Origin: Ailanthus altissimus
Lineage: Eukaryota; Streptophyta; Magnoliopsida; Sapindales; Simaroubaceae
Length of the DNA stretch: 64,000 nt
Direction: 5' to 3'
Assembly: GCA_946807835.1 (NCBI GenBank)
Contig: OX327699.1
Location: 2,225,001 to 2,289,000 of the forward strand
Under the pieces are notes generated by a model. It did no database searches. It saw only the letters and a program-made list of their open reading frames with translations, and had not been told where the DNA came from. A program made the translations under genes and the position numbers. Shown here one piece after another: positions 1 through 10,507 of the stretch; positions within the stretch are counted from its first letter, which is position 1; every line of letters begins with the position of its first letter.

Positions 1-1000
1 AGAAACGTGATTGCAAATATGGCGGCTAATTCTCAACAATTTGGCACTAAGCTTAACCCTCTATTAAAGCATGCTAAAGAGGTAAATATTTCCTCTTTTG
101 AAACAGAAATTACAAGTTTAAATTCTCTTGTTCTTAATATGAAAATGGTGAAGGCTTATAGGATTTGTTCTGAAGTAGGGCATTCAATCGATATATGCCA
201 AACTTTTCAATAGGAGCCCATTGAGCAAGTGAATGCGGCGGTTGATTTACCTGGACAACCATAAAGGAATTATGATCCCTATTTAAGCACGTATAACCCA
301 AGATGGAGGGATCACTTAAATCTTAGCTATGGGTATCCATAAGGAAATCAGCCCATGACTTAAAACTGCCCAAGTTACCAACAATATAAACAGCCATACC
401 CCTTAGACAACAACCGAGCCAAACTTCTAATTCTAGTATATCTTTAGAAGATATTGTTAAGTCTCTTGCCATGAATACTTTACAATTTAACAAGAGATGA
501 AACAATTTCAACAAGAAGTGAGGGCTAGTATTCAAAATTTAGACAATCAGATAGCTTAGATGGCCGCAATTAATCGACTAGAGGTGCAAAGTTTAGGGAA
601 TTTACCCTCTCAAATGGCAGTAAATCCAAGAAAAAATACAAGTGCAATCATTTTGAGAAGTGGTAAAGAGGTTGAGATTATAGTAAAGGCAACCCCTACA
701 TTATCAAAGCAAGAAAATGAGAAAAACATCGTTGCAGACAGGAACATTCCCAATGATGATGACGTACCTAAGCATACGTTTCCTTTTAATTATAAACCAA
801 TACCTCATTTTCCTCAGGCTTTAGTAAAATCTAGTAAAGATGAGCAAAATAAATATTTATATAAGACTTTTTGTAGATGCGAAGTAAATATTCCAGTTTT
901 GGATGCTATTAGACAAGTACCTCGTTATACTAAATTCCTAAAAGAACTATATACAATTAAGAGAAAACAAATCTTAAAGGATGTGAGAAGATCAGAGTAG
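1..1000 (+). pseudogene. gag remnant of Athila-like Ty3/gypsy element A
   Basis: Broken gag reading frames of a plant Ty3/gypsy element. The first open stretch (7-213) ends in a CCHC-like knuckle, C-x(4)-G-H-x(4)-C, of the type seen in Athila gag, with its first cysteine changed. The second (560-1000) reads like the Athila gag C-terminus: a VNPRKNTSAIILRSGK segment, an FPFNYKPIPHFPQ segment, then a helical stretch ending in basic residues before the protease. Stops between 214 and 559 break the frame. Gag would package the element RNA, so this copy cannot make a working particle. The 5' part and the 5' LTR lie outside the window. The Athila-like assignment rests on remembered family motifs, not on a search. 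Confidence 0.75.
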
Positions 1001-2481
1001 GAAAGAATGTTTCTACAGTTATTCAAAGAAAACTCTCTGTAAAGTGCAAAGATCCAAGTATATTTACTATCCCTTGTACGATAGGTAACACTAGATTTGA
1101 GAAAGCCATGATAGATTTAAAAGCTTCTATCAATATCATGCTATATTCTATATATGTTTTTTTAAAACTTGAACCTTTGAATAAAGTTGGTGTTGTGATT
1201 CAATTGGCAGATAGATCTAATGCTTATCCTAAGGGCGTAGTTGAGGATGTTCTTATGCAAGTTAATGATTTAATTTTTCCTACTGATTTCTGTGTGCTTG
1301 ATATGGAGAATGGTGATCAAACTACTCTTATTTTGTTAGGAAGACCATTTTTAAGATATCCAAAACTAAGATAGATGTTCATAGTGGCACACTTACCATG
1401 GAATTTAATTGTGAAATTATTAAGTTTAATATTTATGATGCCATGAAATATTCTGGTGATAATAATCATGATTATTCTATTAATGTGATTGATTCTTTAG
1501 CACATAAAGTTTTTGAACTTGATAGAAAAGATGGATTAGAAGTTTCCATTAATAATCATCTTGAGACAGAGAATGAAGAGTTATCAGTGAGTACTGATTT
1601 AAAGGAAACTGTTGCAGCATTGAATGATTTTCCAAAGTTACAACAATTAGGTAACATTCCTTATATTACATTACTAGTTTCTAATGAGAGACATTTACCC
1701 TCTGTTTTACGAGCTCTTATTCCAAATTTGAAGCCTCTCCTCAATCATTGCAAGTACGTGTTCCTTGGTGACGGAGGAACGTTACCAATAATCATCTTTA
1801 GTAAACTTAATGCACCGCAAGAAGAAAAGCTTGTACAGGCCCTTAAGAAGCATAAGACGGCTATTGGTTGATAATTACAGATAATAAAGGAATTAGCTCG
1901 TCTACATACATGCATTATATCTTACTTGAAGAGGGGGAAAAAACCTTTCCATCAACTACAAAGAAGATTGATCCTACCAATAATGGATGTAGTTAAGAAG
2001 GAGATCCTCAAAACTTCTTGAAGTTTGAGTAATTTATCCTATTTCGAATAGTAATAAGGCTAGTCCGGTTCAAGTAATTCCTAAAAAGACTCGAATAACT
2101 ATTGTGAAAAATCATAATGATGAGTTAGTTTATACCCGTGTTCAGAATGGGTGGTGGGTATGTATAGATTATAGAAAATTAAATGTTGTAACCCGTAAAG
2201 ATCACTTCCTTTTACCTTTTATTGATCAAATGCTTGAATGGTTAACTGGTCATTCTTACTATTGTTTCCTTGATGGTTATTCAGGCTATTTTAGGTTGCA
2301 ATTGCTTTGAAGGATCAAGAAAAATGACTTTTATATGCCTATTCGGGACTTTTGCATATTGTCGCATGCCCTTTGGCCTTTGCAATGCCCCAGCCACTTT
2401 CCAAAGGTGTATAGTTATCATATTTTTATATTATATTAAGCATATCATGGAAGTCTTTATAGATGATTTCACAGTATGTAA
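1001..2481 (+). pseudogene. protease and partial reverse transcriptase of element A
   Basis: Continuation of element A. The aspartic protease region (1108-1374) shows DLKAS where family members have DLGAS, so the active site is damaged; a GRPFL segment follows at about 1340. A linker (1398-1871) leads into RT, with CIDYRKLN near 2160, FCYMPFGLCNAPATFQRC-type palm residues near 2350-2410, and FIDDF at about 2458-2472 as the catalytic box. Several stops and frameshifts interrupt it, for example near 1871-2100 and 2310. The coding match stops just after the FIDD box and is replaced by LTR-like sequence, so RNase H and integrase are missing. This is a dead, internally deleted copy. Confidence 0.8.
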
Positions 2482-3700
2482 ATGCAAAGTTTTCAAAGTA
2501 TGTGTCCATCGCCCCAGCGCCACGTGGATTATCGCCCCAGCTCTAGAATAGTGATCGAAATACGACCCGTTGAAGTCACATCTGGTGCCCCATCTCTAAA
2601 CAGTCACCGCGCCAGCGATGCTTCAACGCCTCAGCGCTATAATCCTACCGCTCCAGCGATGAAGCCGTTTTCATACAGCGCCTCAGCAACAAAATCATAT
2701 CGCCCCAGTGGTAGTGCGCATCCTAGTGCGACTAGAATTGAGTTTTTCAAGTTCAAATCAAACCCTGTAAAAAGCCACTCGACCCCAGACGTAAAAGGGT
2801 GACCAGAGAAGAACCTAGATCAACCTAAAGAGAACTTAGAGCAGTTCAAGAGCACCAAGAATCTAGAGCAACATCAATCAAGAGCAATTCGACGTCTACA
2901 TCGGTTTGCAATTGATTGTATCATGTTTTATTTTTATTTTTATTGCTATGATTCTCTAGTAGCTATTAACTAAACTTATTTTCTAGGGTTAATATTTGAA
3001 CTCAATATGTGCGCTTAATGCCATATCTTTTTAATATTTAATAAACTTAGTCCTTTATTATTTAAATTACTTGTGTTTAATGCTTCAATATATCTGGCCA
3101 ATATATGGTGAATGAATTGGTAATATTTTGATAAACTCGGAAGAGGAATCATTATATTTAGACCTAGGTAATTTGATACATGATTGTAGAGTAACATTCA
3201 ATGTTGCATATGCAAGTTTCAATTTAGGATGAGAATATACCTAATTGGCATGTATGATCAATAAGACCTAATCTTAATGAATTTTAGTTTGCTACAAGTA
3301 CCATAGGAATATAGGTATTTGGTAAACTAAGGTATACTTGCAGGACCTTGAAAAAGGCTTGTGAATACATTAGTGTCTTGATCAATAAGAAAGACTAAGT
3401 GAGTTAAATATTAGAAGATTAATCATTAAAAAGCATATTGAGGGATAGTATTAATCTTAGGTTTTCTCTACGTTGCCATCACCCTATTCTCTTTGCATTG
3501 TGTTTTTACTTTTATATTTTTTACATTCATTCTTAGATTTTTATTTATCTGAATAATTATTAGGAAGATATAATTTTACTAATTAGTTAAAAAAAACAAT
3601 TATCCCTGTGGGTGCGACATCCGACTATTTAGTCCCTTTATTACTTGCATATGATAGTGTATACTTGCACTTAGTTATAAGATATAGAAATATCGCATCA
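2482..3700 (+). repeat. 5'-truncated LTR of element A
   Basis: LTR-like sequence directly after the truncated RT. Its first 250 bases carry repeated CGCCCCAGCG / GCCTCAGCG-type words. The region 3050-3480 aligns by eye with the LTR of element D at 28800-29190; both have 'ccataggaatataggtatt' and the phrase gtgtttaatgctt. The end has the usual Athila U5 form: 'tccctgtgggtgcgacatcc' at 3603-3622, a run with ttattacttgcat, and a terminal gcatca at 3700. The following base already belongs to protease-coding sequence of element B, so no PBS or gag follows. The left boundary is a deletion junction, placed to within about 20 bases. Confidence 0.65.
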
Positions 3701-3944
3701 ACTATCAAAAGAAAACACCATGTGAAGAAAACTGCATTTTTGGCAGAACAGGTAAGTGCAGTGATTGAACAAAAGACACCACCCAAGTATAAAAACCCAG
3801 GATGTCCCACAATCTCTTATCAAATTGGGACACATGAGTTTGGTCAAGCTTTATTGGACTTAGGAGCAAGTGTAAATTTAATGCCTTATTCTATTTACTT
3901 GCAATTGGGACTTGGTGAGATTAAACCAACATCTGTAGTCTTAC
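3701..3944 (+). pseudogene. protease N-terminal half of Athila-like element B (left of nested element C)
   Basis: Start of the pol sequence of element B. It encodes the linker and the first half of the aspartic protease, with the intact active-site motif LLDLGASVNLMPYS at about 3850-3890. It stops at 3944 where element C is inserted, and the same reading resumes at 13246 on the other side, through the second half of the protease. No gag lies between the upstream LTR end (3700) and this segment. C inserted after B was already missing gag, or the loss happened independently. Confidence 0.85.
3940..3944. other. target-site duplication of element C (left copy)
   Basis: The 5 bases CTTAC directly precede the left LTR of element C. 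The same CTTAC follows the right LTR at 13246-13250. Five base pairs is the usual Ty3/gypsy duplication length, and removing C plus one CTTAC restores the protease reading frame of element B. Confidence 0.93.
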
Positions 3945-6693
3945 TGTCACGCCCCAGACCCAAAAGATCCGACACACGACATCACTTACATTCATTCACT
4001 GCATGTGCACTCATAAATAATATTACACAAAATTTTCAACTTTCATTTCAATTTCTTTCAGAATTATAGCAATTGAATTATGACTGGGACAATTATTAAA
4101 CCGGAGATACGCAGAGTTTTCTCAGAGATTAACACTCTACTACGTCACCAGTAGCAACTTTGTTACCGGGAGCCCAGAATATATCCATTGCAAATTCTTA
4201 CTTAAAATCATCCAATAACCACACTTTATAAAACTTAAACCAAATCCAATCCACACACAATGAAATAATACATAAGTATTTATTCAATAGGGACAAACCA
4301 AATATCCTATCCCACGTGTCCCCAAATGAAACACACAACAACCTAGCAATTTAGGGAACCCAAGGAACAGCAGAAGCCTTGCCAAATCCGCTAAGCACAC
4401 ATGTACCTTATTTACCTGAAATCACCATAAACTATAATGAGTATAAAACTCAGTAAGCATACTAGTTTTTCATATATCAAATACAAATACATATATGTAC
4501 ACGATGCATATGTATGATATGCTGTGATCAATCAAAATCATAATCTTATCAAATCACATATCATGTAAGCGCTTACACATTCTTTCAAAACACATAATAG
4601 GAATACCATCACTCAACTACTACTTAGTAGGACTTACATATCACATATCACATAATGAGCCAAATGTCACTCGTAGGTGACATACCGTATGAGAGGAATA
4701 GTACAAGTGAGGTCTTTAAATCACACATATATAACGCTTATGCCCGAAGGTAAAAGCCAAACCCTCACCCTGATCATCGGTGAGTCCTCTCACATATACC
4801 AATACGCCACCACACGAATGTGATGACTCACTCTTCCTTTAGGTACCAATAGGATCCTCCCTACATACGGAACACATAACATATACCAATCCCAAAGGAA
4901 AGGCCACACATAAAGGCTCCACAAATCACATAAAATGCCTACTAAGTTAACAGTGAGTTCAAGTACCCTCAAACTACAAAATATTTCTCATGAACATATT
5001 ACACTTCAAAAGCTTTCTTTATTAAACACATCTTATTTTGAAAGCTCACTTACAAAAACACATGTATGTCCATGCTCAATGTCAATGCTCACATTCAGAA
5101 ACATATATTCACATTTCATATCAAAATATACTTTGACATAACATAAACATATTCTTAACCCCGTTTGCAAAATCATACAAAACAATTACTATGTTTATTG
5201 TGATTTCAGTAAAAAGTCTAGTATACTTACCTCTTAACACTTTCAGCTACAAGGCTTAAATCTCCTTAACCTATCAATGGAGATTAATCCTTTCATAAGC
5301 CTCACAATTCACACAAAATACTTTAAATAGCTTACAAAATTATACACAATGCATTTATCACATCAAATTGGTCTAAATATTTGGTTTCTCAAAACCTGTC
5401 ATTCTGACCACTTACACTTAACAAAAATTTCTAATACATCAAATGATGTCTAATTACTCCGAAATCAGAATATATCATTCTTGACTCATATATACTTCTT
5501 ATATATGAATATTATATCAAAATTCCTACACAATCCATTCCATACACACCATCGAATCCAAACTACAAACCTGACAGGATCAAGATACTTACTGAACAGT
5601 ATTCAATCTCCTAATTTTATAAAATCATATACTAACTCAAAAATTATAAAACTACCACATAATTACTCTTGACACATATCTCAGTCCATGATAAATATTT
5701 TGCTTCCAAATAACTGCCAAAAGTATTTTAAAACTATTTTATTTCATAACTTTAAAATTCTGTTAATCAAATACTACAATGAGCTGATACACTTTAGAAA
5801 TTCATAACACTTCAACCACATTGATCCAAATTCTCAATTCCGAGTATATCATATTAGACATATAAAATTATCATATTCCACAAATTCATAATTTTTAAAG
5901 ATCATTCAGCAGGTCAAAAATTATTTTCCACTGTATCATACTGTTTACACAGGAAATTTCCAGAATTCCAGGGTCATTTTGGTAAATTCATTACAAATTC
6001 AATTTCCGAGATTTTCAGTCGATTCAAAGTCTCAGATAATCCTAAACATGTCTAATTTCATATACTCAAAATTCAAAACCAGAATCGAATCACAACAATT
6101 TATAAAATTCCTAGATCAAGAGGTTATCCAGCAGAAATTCCATAATTCATCATGATTTATCAAACTATCTTATAGATCATCATCAATTCTCACAACATCA
6201 AACGAAATACACATCAAATCCTTAATTATACATATTTCCAGAAATAAAAACTTAAAGAAATTAACTTAATTAACACCAATAAATTGATAATTAGTTGTGA
6301 TATACCTCTAAAGATCCAAAATTCTCATTTTCTTCTTCTTTTTCTTCTTCTTCTTCTCTTTCTCTCTCCTTTATTTCTCTCTTCTCTCTCTAAAAATGGG
6401 TAGCTCGACCAAAATGAGAGAATTAGGGTTTTTAAAAGTGTATTTTTATACTAAGTGGTTAATTTTTGGTATTTACGAATTCACCCCCAAAACTTTCAAA
6501 GTATAACAATTTGGTCCCTAAAATAATTCCAAAGTCTTGCAAATAAACCCAATACTAATAGTATATCCTTAACCTATAAAAACACTACTAATAATAATAT
6601 ATAAATCAAGGATCACCCACATGCAAATAAAATACGTATATTTATATATATAAATATACATATTCTTACCGGTTATGGATACTGGTTACTACA
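3945..6693 (-). repeat. 3' LTR of element C (2749 bp)
   Basis: Begins TGTCACGCCCCAG and ends GGTTACTACA on the + strand, so it has TG...CA ends in either direction. It matches 10508-13245 at a constant offset of 6563 bases up to about 6450. It then has 11 extra bases (ctaagtggtta, 6451-6461) that the other copy lacks. I found no substitution in the stretches I compared by eye. It contains a CT-rich tract at 6330-6390. Small open frames inside it occur in both copies and have no recognisable product. Confidence 0.95.
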
Positions 6694-6707
6694 ATTCTCC
6701 CCTCCTT
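6694..6707 (-). other. polypurine tract of element C
   Basis: On the minus strand this reads AAGGAGGGGAGAAT and is directly followed by the LTR start TGTAGTAACC. It is the primer site for plus-strand DNA synthesis and fixes the orientation of the element. Confidence 0.88.
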
Positions 6708-7560
6708 ATAAGAATTTCGTCCTCGAAATTCATAACTTAAGCACATAGATGAGGATACTTAGATCTCATTTCTTCTTCTCATTCTCAATTTTCCTTTTCA
6801 ACTGTATAGTTTATTCATAAAACATTTACAAAGCAATCTTCCTTATATATAGGATTTGCTCATTGTGGTCCAAAATCCTAATAAATACTCATTGATATGT
6901 TAGATTATCTCTAAGTTGGCTCATAGCTGAGTATACGAGAGGAGTACGAAACATATATCCATAAAATAAACATATGACACACATTATGGACTTATAAAAT
7001 TATACACACATATTTTTATTCTTTTTTCCCATTCGTTCAATATTTAATGGGTATCTATACACTTCACCTTTCATTCATTAAAGAATAACATAGATGTAGA
7101 ATACCCATACTAATCTCTTACATAAAATTCTTAACTCCTTTAAAAATTTTAATCCCTTCAACATATACTCATACGTCATAATATCATTCACTACCTTGAT
7201 ATCATTAAAAAAAAATGTGGTATTTCTACGCAACTAAGTTGTCATTCAAATCAGAATATTGAAAGCATTATCTTAAACGATCAAAAATCAACTTCAATAA
7301 AAAGACCTTTAGTTCAACTGATTCTTAAACTATAGATCTTAACATTATATCTCTTACTTTAACTCTTAAAAAAAAATAGTCCACCTTATTGGACATCATT
7401 TTCTCATTGAGATTGACATGTCTGCTTTTTCTAATATGCTCGATTTCAAATAGAAAAGATTCTACTAGCACAATTACTGCGATGGCAAATATGATTCTTT
7501 TAACTATTCCTTTAACATCATCCACGTAAAAGGAAAGGACAAAACGATTATTGATTTTCT
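6708..7560. other. internal non-coding region of element C, with Tekay end remnant
   Basis: The first 35 bases keep the Tekay-type 3' end (minus strand GAGGACGAAATTC). The rest is AT-rich with only short open frames in both directions and nothing I recognise. The downstream end precedes the first antisense promoter (TATA at 7573). Confidence 0.5.
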
Positions 7561-7572
7561 TTCATAAAACTC

Positions 7573-7580
7573 TATAAATA
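7573..7580 (+). promoter_or_regulatory. TATA box of the first antisense cassette in element C
   Basis: CTCTATAAATAG, with TATAAATA 70 bases before the ATG at 7643. The same CTCTATAAATA word stands 60-70 bases before both LOG copies, at 9341 and 17683. A plant start site would be expected about 30 bases downstream, giving a short leader. Confidence 0.6.
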
Positions 7581-7642
7581 GCCTAAACCTCATAATCACT
7601 TTTTTAGCAATAAATAAAACCAACCTTCTTACCATCTTCATA

Positions 7643-8804
7643 ATGAATCCCATTATCATAACTCCTCATGTTCCTTTTTCTCCACCACAATTTCCAGACC
7701 TAATCAAAACCAGAACACTCCATTCCCGTGCCAAAGAATTCATCAGACACTATGCCATCTTAGCAGTCCAAGAACACGGCCTCACAGTTCTTGGTGGCCC
7801 TTTGTTCAACTTAGAATACCCTTTCTTTCACCTGCACTCTTTTTTCCCATTTTCCCAATGGTCCAAACCTGTCCTTTACTTGTTATGGTACCTGTTGGAT
7901 CTGTATACAATCGCCATGGAATTCCCATTACTTAGAACCCTCCAAAAATTAGAAAAATGTGATGAAGATCATCCAGCCCTGATTTTTCTCCAATGATTTT
8001 ACCCAAAGACATGGTGGATAACTAAATTTCAATACATGATTGCAAACAACACAAATGCTGCAGTCCCCAGACAACATCTTTGGTCAGTCTTACTTCTCCA
8101 ACGGAAGGGTATGATTATTTCAGATCACGAGATTCATTATTACCCCACTGTTAAGGATTACTTCACATTTACCCTTTCACTAAAGGGATCAATTAAGCTC
8201 TGGCCTGAAGAAGTAATTCAGCAAAAGAGAGAACTTGAAAGAATTCTTGCTCAGGAAAATCAAATAATTCCTCCGTCTGTTTGGATTTCCCCAGAAGATG
8301 CTGCACCTTGGGAACAAGTTGAAGCTGACTTTACAGAAGACCTGAATTTTTGCCAATATACTCAAATTCCAACAAAGACAAAAATATCATCTTTCACATC
8401 TCAGAAATACAGATTACTCTACTCATCATCACCATATCCCAAACATGACTTATTATGCCAAATACAGACAAGCAATGGATAACCTTCACCAATGGCCTCA
8501 GCTAACTGTCCCGACAGAACTTACCCAATCTCAGCCAGTTATCCCGACAGAACTTGACCAACACCAACCCAATCTTGACTTATCCCTCTTTCAAGACTCC
8601 CAACCTTATCCAACCGACACCCAAATCCAAGAGGAAGCCAGCACATCCCTCATCCAGACCAGCTCACCTGGAGAAGATCAAGATATGGTAGACCCACATT
8701 CCACTCCGCCAGAGCCCTCATTCAATGTATGGGAACAACAACTCCATAAGTTCCTCTCTCACGGATACGACACAGATGAAAGCGACCAAGGAGACTCATT
8801 TTGA
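7643..8804 (+). pseudogene. unknown protein gene carried antisense in element C, broken by one stop and one frameshift
   Basis: Three open stretches read as one protein of about 385 residues: 7643-7996, then 8036-8482 in the same frame past one stop at 7994-7996, then 8445-8804 in another frame. The N-terminal part is rich in aromatic residues (QWSKPVLYLLWYLLDLY, and a YPKTWW segment in the interrupted stretch). The middle has a charged helix (EEVIQQKRELERILAQ). The C-terminal 110 residues are rich in Pro, Gln, Ser and acidic residues and end DESDQGDSF. A TATA box lies 70 bases upstream and AATAAA follows at 8977, so it once looked like a complete transcription unit. I do not recognise the family. 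It is not gag, RT, RNase H or integrase. The frame damage could also be partly spliced out, but I see no convincing intron. Confidence 0.55.
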
Positions 8805-8976
8805 CCTACATTGCTGTTTCTATTTTCACAGAAACTAGATCCGTGTTGCTCTATCACATCAAAGAGAGACTGATTACTGCTTTATCTTTATGTCAAGTGT
8901 GCTTTATCTTTCTTCATATCTGCTTTTAATCTATCGGCCAAAAATTAATGTTAAGACCACAAAAGCTTTGTAATTA

Positions 8977-8982
8977 ATAAAG
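8977..8982 (+). terminator. poly(A) signal after the unknown ORF of element C
   Basis: AATAAA in taattaataaagttaa, 172 bases after the stop at 8804. It is suitable as the 3' end signal of the + strand cassette. Confidence 0.45.
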
Positions 8983-9340
8983 TTAATTTGGCCTCATGTC
9001 CAAAGTCCAATTGTTAGCTCAAAAAGTCTTCAAGTCATTGATGTATTGTCGACCATTAGTGCCAAAATGGCTAAGTCCCTAAATCCATGAAATAGGCCTT
9101 TATTGACTTTTCTTAATTATCTTACCTAACTTATCACACTTCCGACACAATTTTTTTTTTTATCACACTTACATATCAACATATATTTATTCAAGATTTT
9201 GCGACCTATTGTCCCTTATAAAATGATAAAGTAAAACTCATTCTCTTTTTTTTTTTTTTTTTACCTCACAAGAATCGAGAAAAATATATACTTGAACATA
9301 CTTACACATATGCTCCACAACTATTATCAATTTGTTTCTC

Positions 9341-9348
9341 TATAAATA
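9341..9348 (+). promoter_or_regulatory. TATA box of the intact LOG gene
   Basis: CTCTATAAATACA, TATAAATA 68 bases upstream of the ATG at 9409. The decayed LOG copy in element B has the identical CTCTATAAATACA 60 bases before its ATG. Both leaders also share GGTGAG just before the start, so promoter and leader were carried along with the coding region. The 530 bases upstream are AT-rich with poly-T runs at 9149-9161 and 9246-9262. Confidence 0.7.
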
Positions 9349-9408
9349 CATTATTATTGCATCCTTATACAAACTCAAAAATATTCAAAGATTAGGGTGA
9401 GCATAACA

Positions 9409-10062
9409 ATGGAGGAAACCTCAGCTCGTCGATTCACAAAAATTTGTGTCTTTTGTGGATCCAACCCTGGGAATACTGAAGAGTTTACAAAAGTTGCAGA
9501 AAATCTTGGTAAGGTATTAGCTGAGCGAAATATACATTTAGTATATGGAGGAGGTAACCGAGGGTTAATGGGGTCTGTGGCAAAAGCTGCATACAATAAA
9601 GGTAGTCGAGTTTTGGGTATTATTCCAAAACCTCTAGCTATTGAAAATATTGTAGGAAAAACAGTTGGGGATGAGTTACAAGTCTCATCTATGCATGAAC
9701 GAATGGCTCAAATGCTTAGGCATGTGGATGCTTTCATAGCTCTACCAGGAGGTTTCGGGACCTTGGAGGAAAATTTTCAAATTGTCTCATGGGCACAATT
9801 ACAAATCCACCAAAAACCCATTGGTTTGTTAAATGTTAATGGTTTTTACGACGGGTTGATATCTTTTCTTGACTATGCAGCGGGAACACAATTCATCCCA
9901 CTTCTAGCACGACGGATTCTTATTTCAGCTCCAACTGTTGATCAACTAATTGATCAATTACAGTCTTTTATTCCTCTGTCTAATCCAACATTGCATCAGT
10001 TAGATTGGTCTACTCATGACAGTCAGAAGAAGCGCAAAATAGACTTAAATCTCACTCCGTAG
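9409..10062 (+). CDS. LOG: LOG-type cytokinin riboside 5'-monophosphate phosphoribohydrolase, retrotransposon-borne
   Basis: Intact 217-aa protein of the LOG family, which releases active free-base cytokinin from the nucleotide in one step, normally in cytosol and nucleus. Seen here: N-terminal Rossmann start ICVFCGS (12-18), GGGNRGLMG (47-55), catalytic Arg98 in SMHERMAQM, and the signature PGGFGTLEE (113-121) with Glu121, the positions known for plant LOGs. The family's usual length is about 210-240 aa. The ATG at 9409 was chosen over the upstream GTG because it is the first ATG after the TATA box and matches the start of the second copy. Known plant LOG genes have several introns; this one has none, which suggests an RNA-derived copy. 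It lies antisense to element C. The tail KKRKIDLNLTP (207-217) combines a basic cluster with a DLNxxP-like motif. Family assignment is very sure; activity is inferred. Confidence 0.95.
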   Translation: MEETSARRFTKICVFCGSNPGNTEEFTKVAENLGKVLAERNIHLVYGGGNRGLMGSVAKAAYNKGSRVLGIIPKPLAIENIVGKTVGDELQVSSMHERMAQMLRHVDAFIALPGGFGTLEENFQIVSWAQLQIHQKPIGLLNVNGFYDGLISFLDYAAGTQFIPLLARRILISAPTVDQLIDQLQSFIPLSNPTLHQLDWSTHDSQKKRKIDLNLTP

Positions 10063-10116
10063 CCTCTATTGTATTTTTGTTGCTGCTATTGTTGTTGTGT
10101 TGTTGTTTTCCTTTTC

Positions 10117-10122
10117 AATAAA
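10117..10122 (+). terminator. poly(A) signal of the intact LOG gene
   Basis: AATAAA in ttttcaataaaagttg, 55 bases after the LOG stop codon and preceded by a T/G-rich run (gttgttgtgttgttg) of the sort found in plant far-upstream poly(A) elements. The following 360 bases to the PBS hold no gene I can see. Confidence 0.6.
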
Positions 10123-10486
10123 AGTTGTTTCAATTGATGTCTTCAATACTCTACTTCTCTATATTTTGTCATTGAGAAAATTTTCTCAATTTGCTCTATC
10201 ACATGCAAATTATCATTATAAGATATTCAACATCACTCTTACTAAGCATATTAGTCATAACTTAAAAGAAAATCTAAATGGTAACATTAAGATCCACAAG
10301 GTACCATTATCCACAACAACAACAATCTTAGCAGCTCTTGGATACTGTGTCATCTTCACAAAATCATATAAAATTTAAGGAATATGTCAAACTTTTACAT
10401 AACAAAGCTACAAATACAATCTTAAGGATTTGGCATCTGCTCGGTTCCCTTGACTCGACACTTAAAAGTCTACAGAATCATATCTT

Positions 10487-10500
10487 AGCTTTGATACCAA
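10487..10500 (-). other. primer binding site of element C
   Basis: The minus strand reads TTGGTATCAAAGCT, one base different from the tRNA-iMet-complementary TGGTATCAGAGC used by many plant LTR elements. It sits 7 bases from the end of the right LTR. It identifies that LTR as the 5' LTR and sets minus polarity. Confidence 0.85.
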
Positions 10501-10507
10501 TAAAAGC

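Noticed and set aside
4790..5672. Small open frames repeated at 4790-5672 and 11353-12235 as genes
   Set aside because: They are duplicated only because they lie in the two LTR copies; they have no recognisable motif and low-complexity composition.
9375..9596. Minus-strand open frame over the start of the LOG gene
   Set aside because: It is a shadow of the LOG reading frame.
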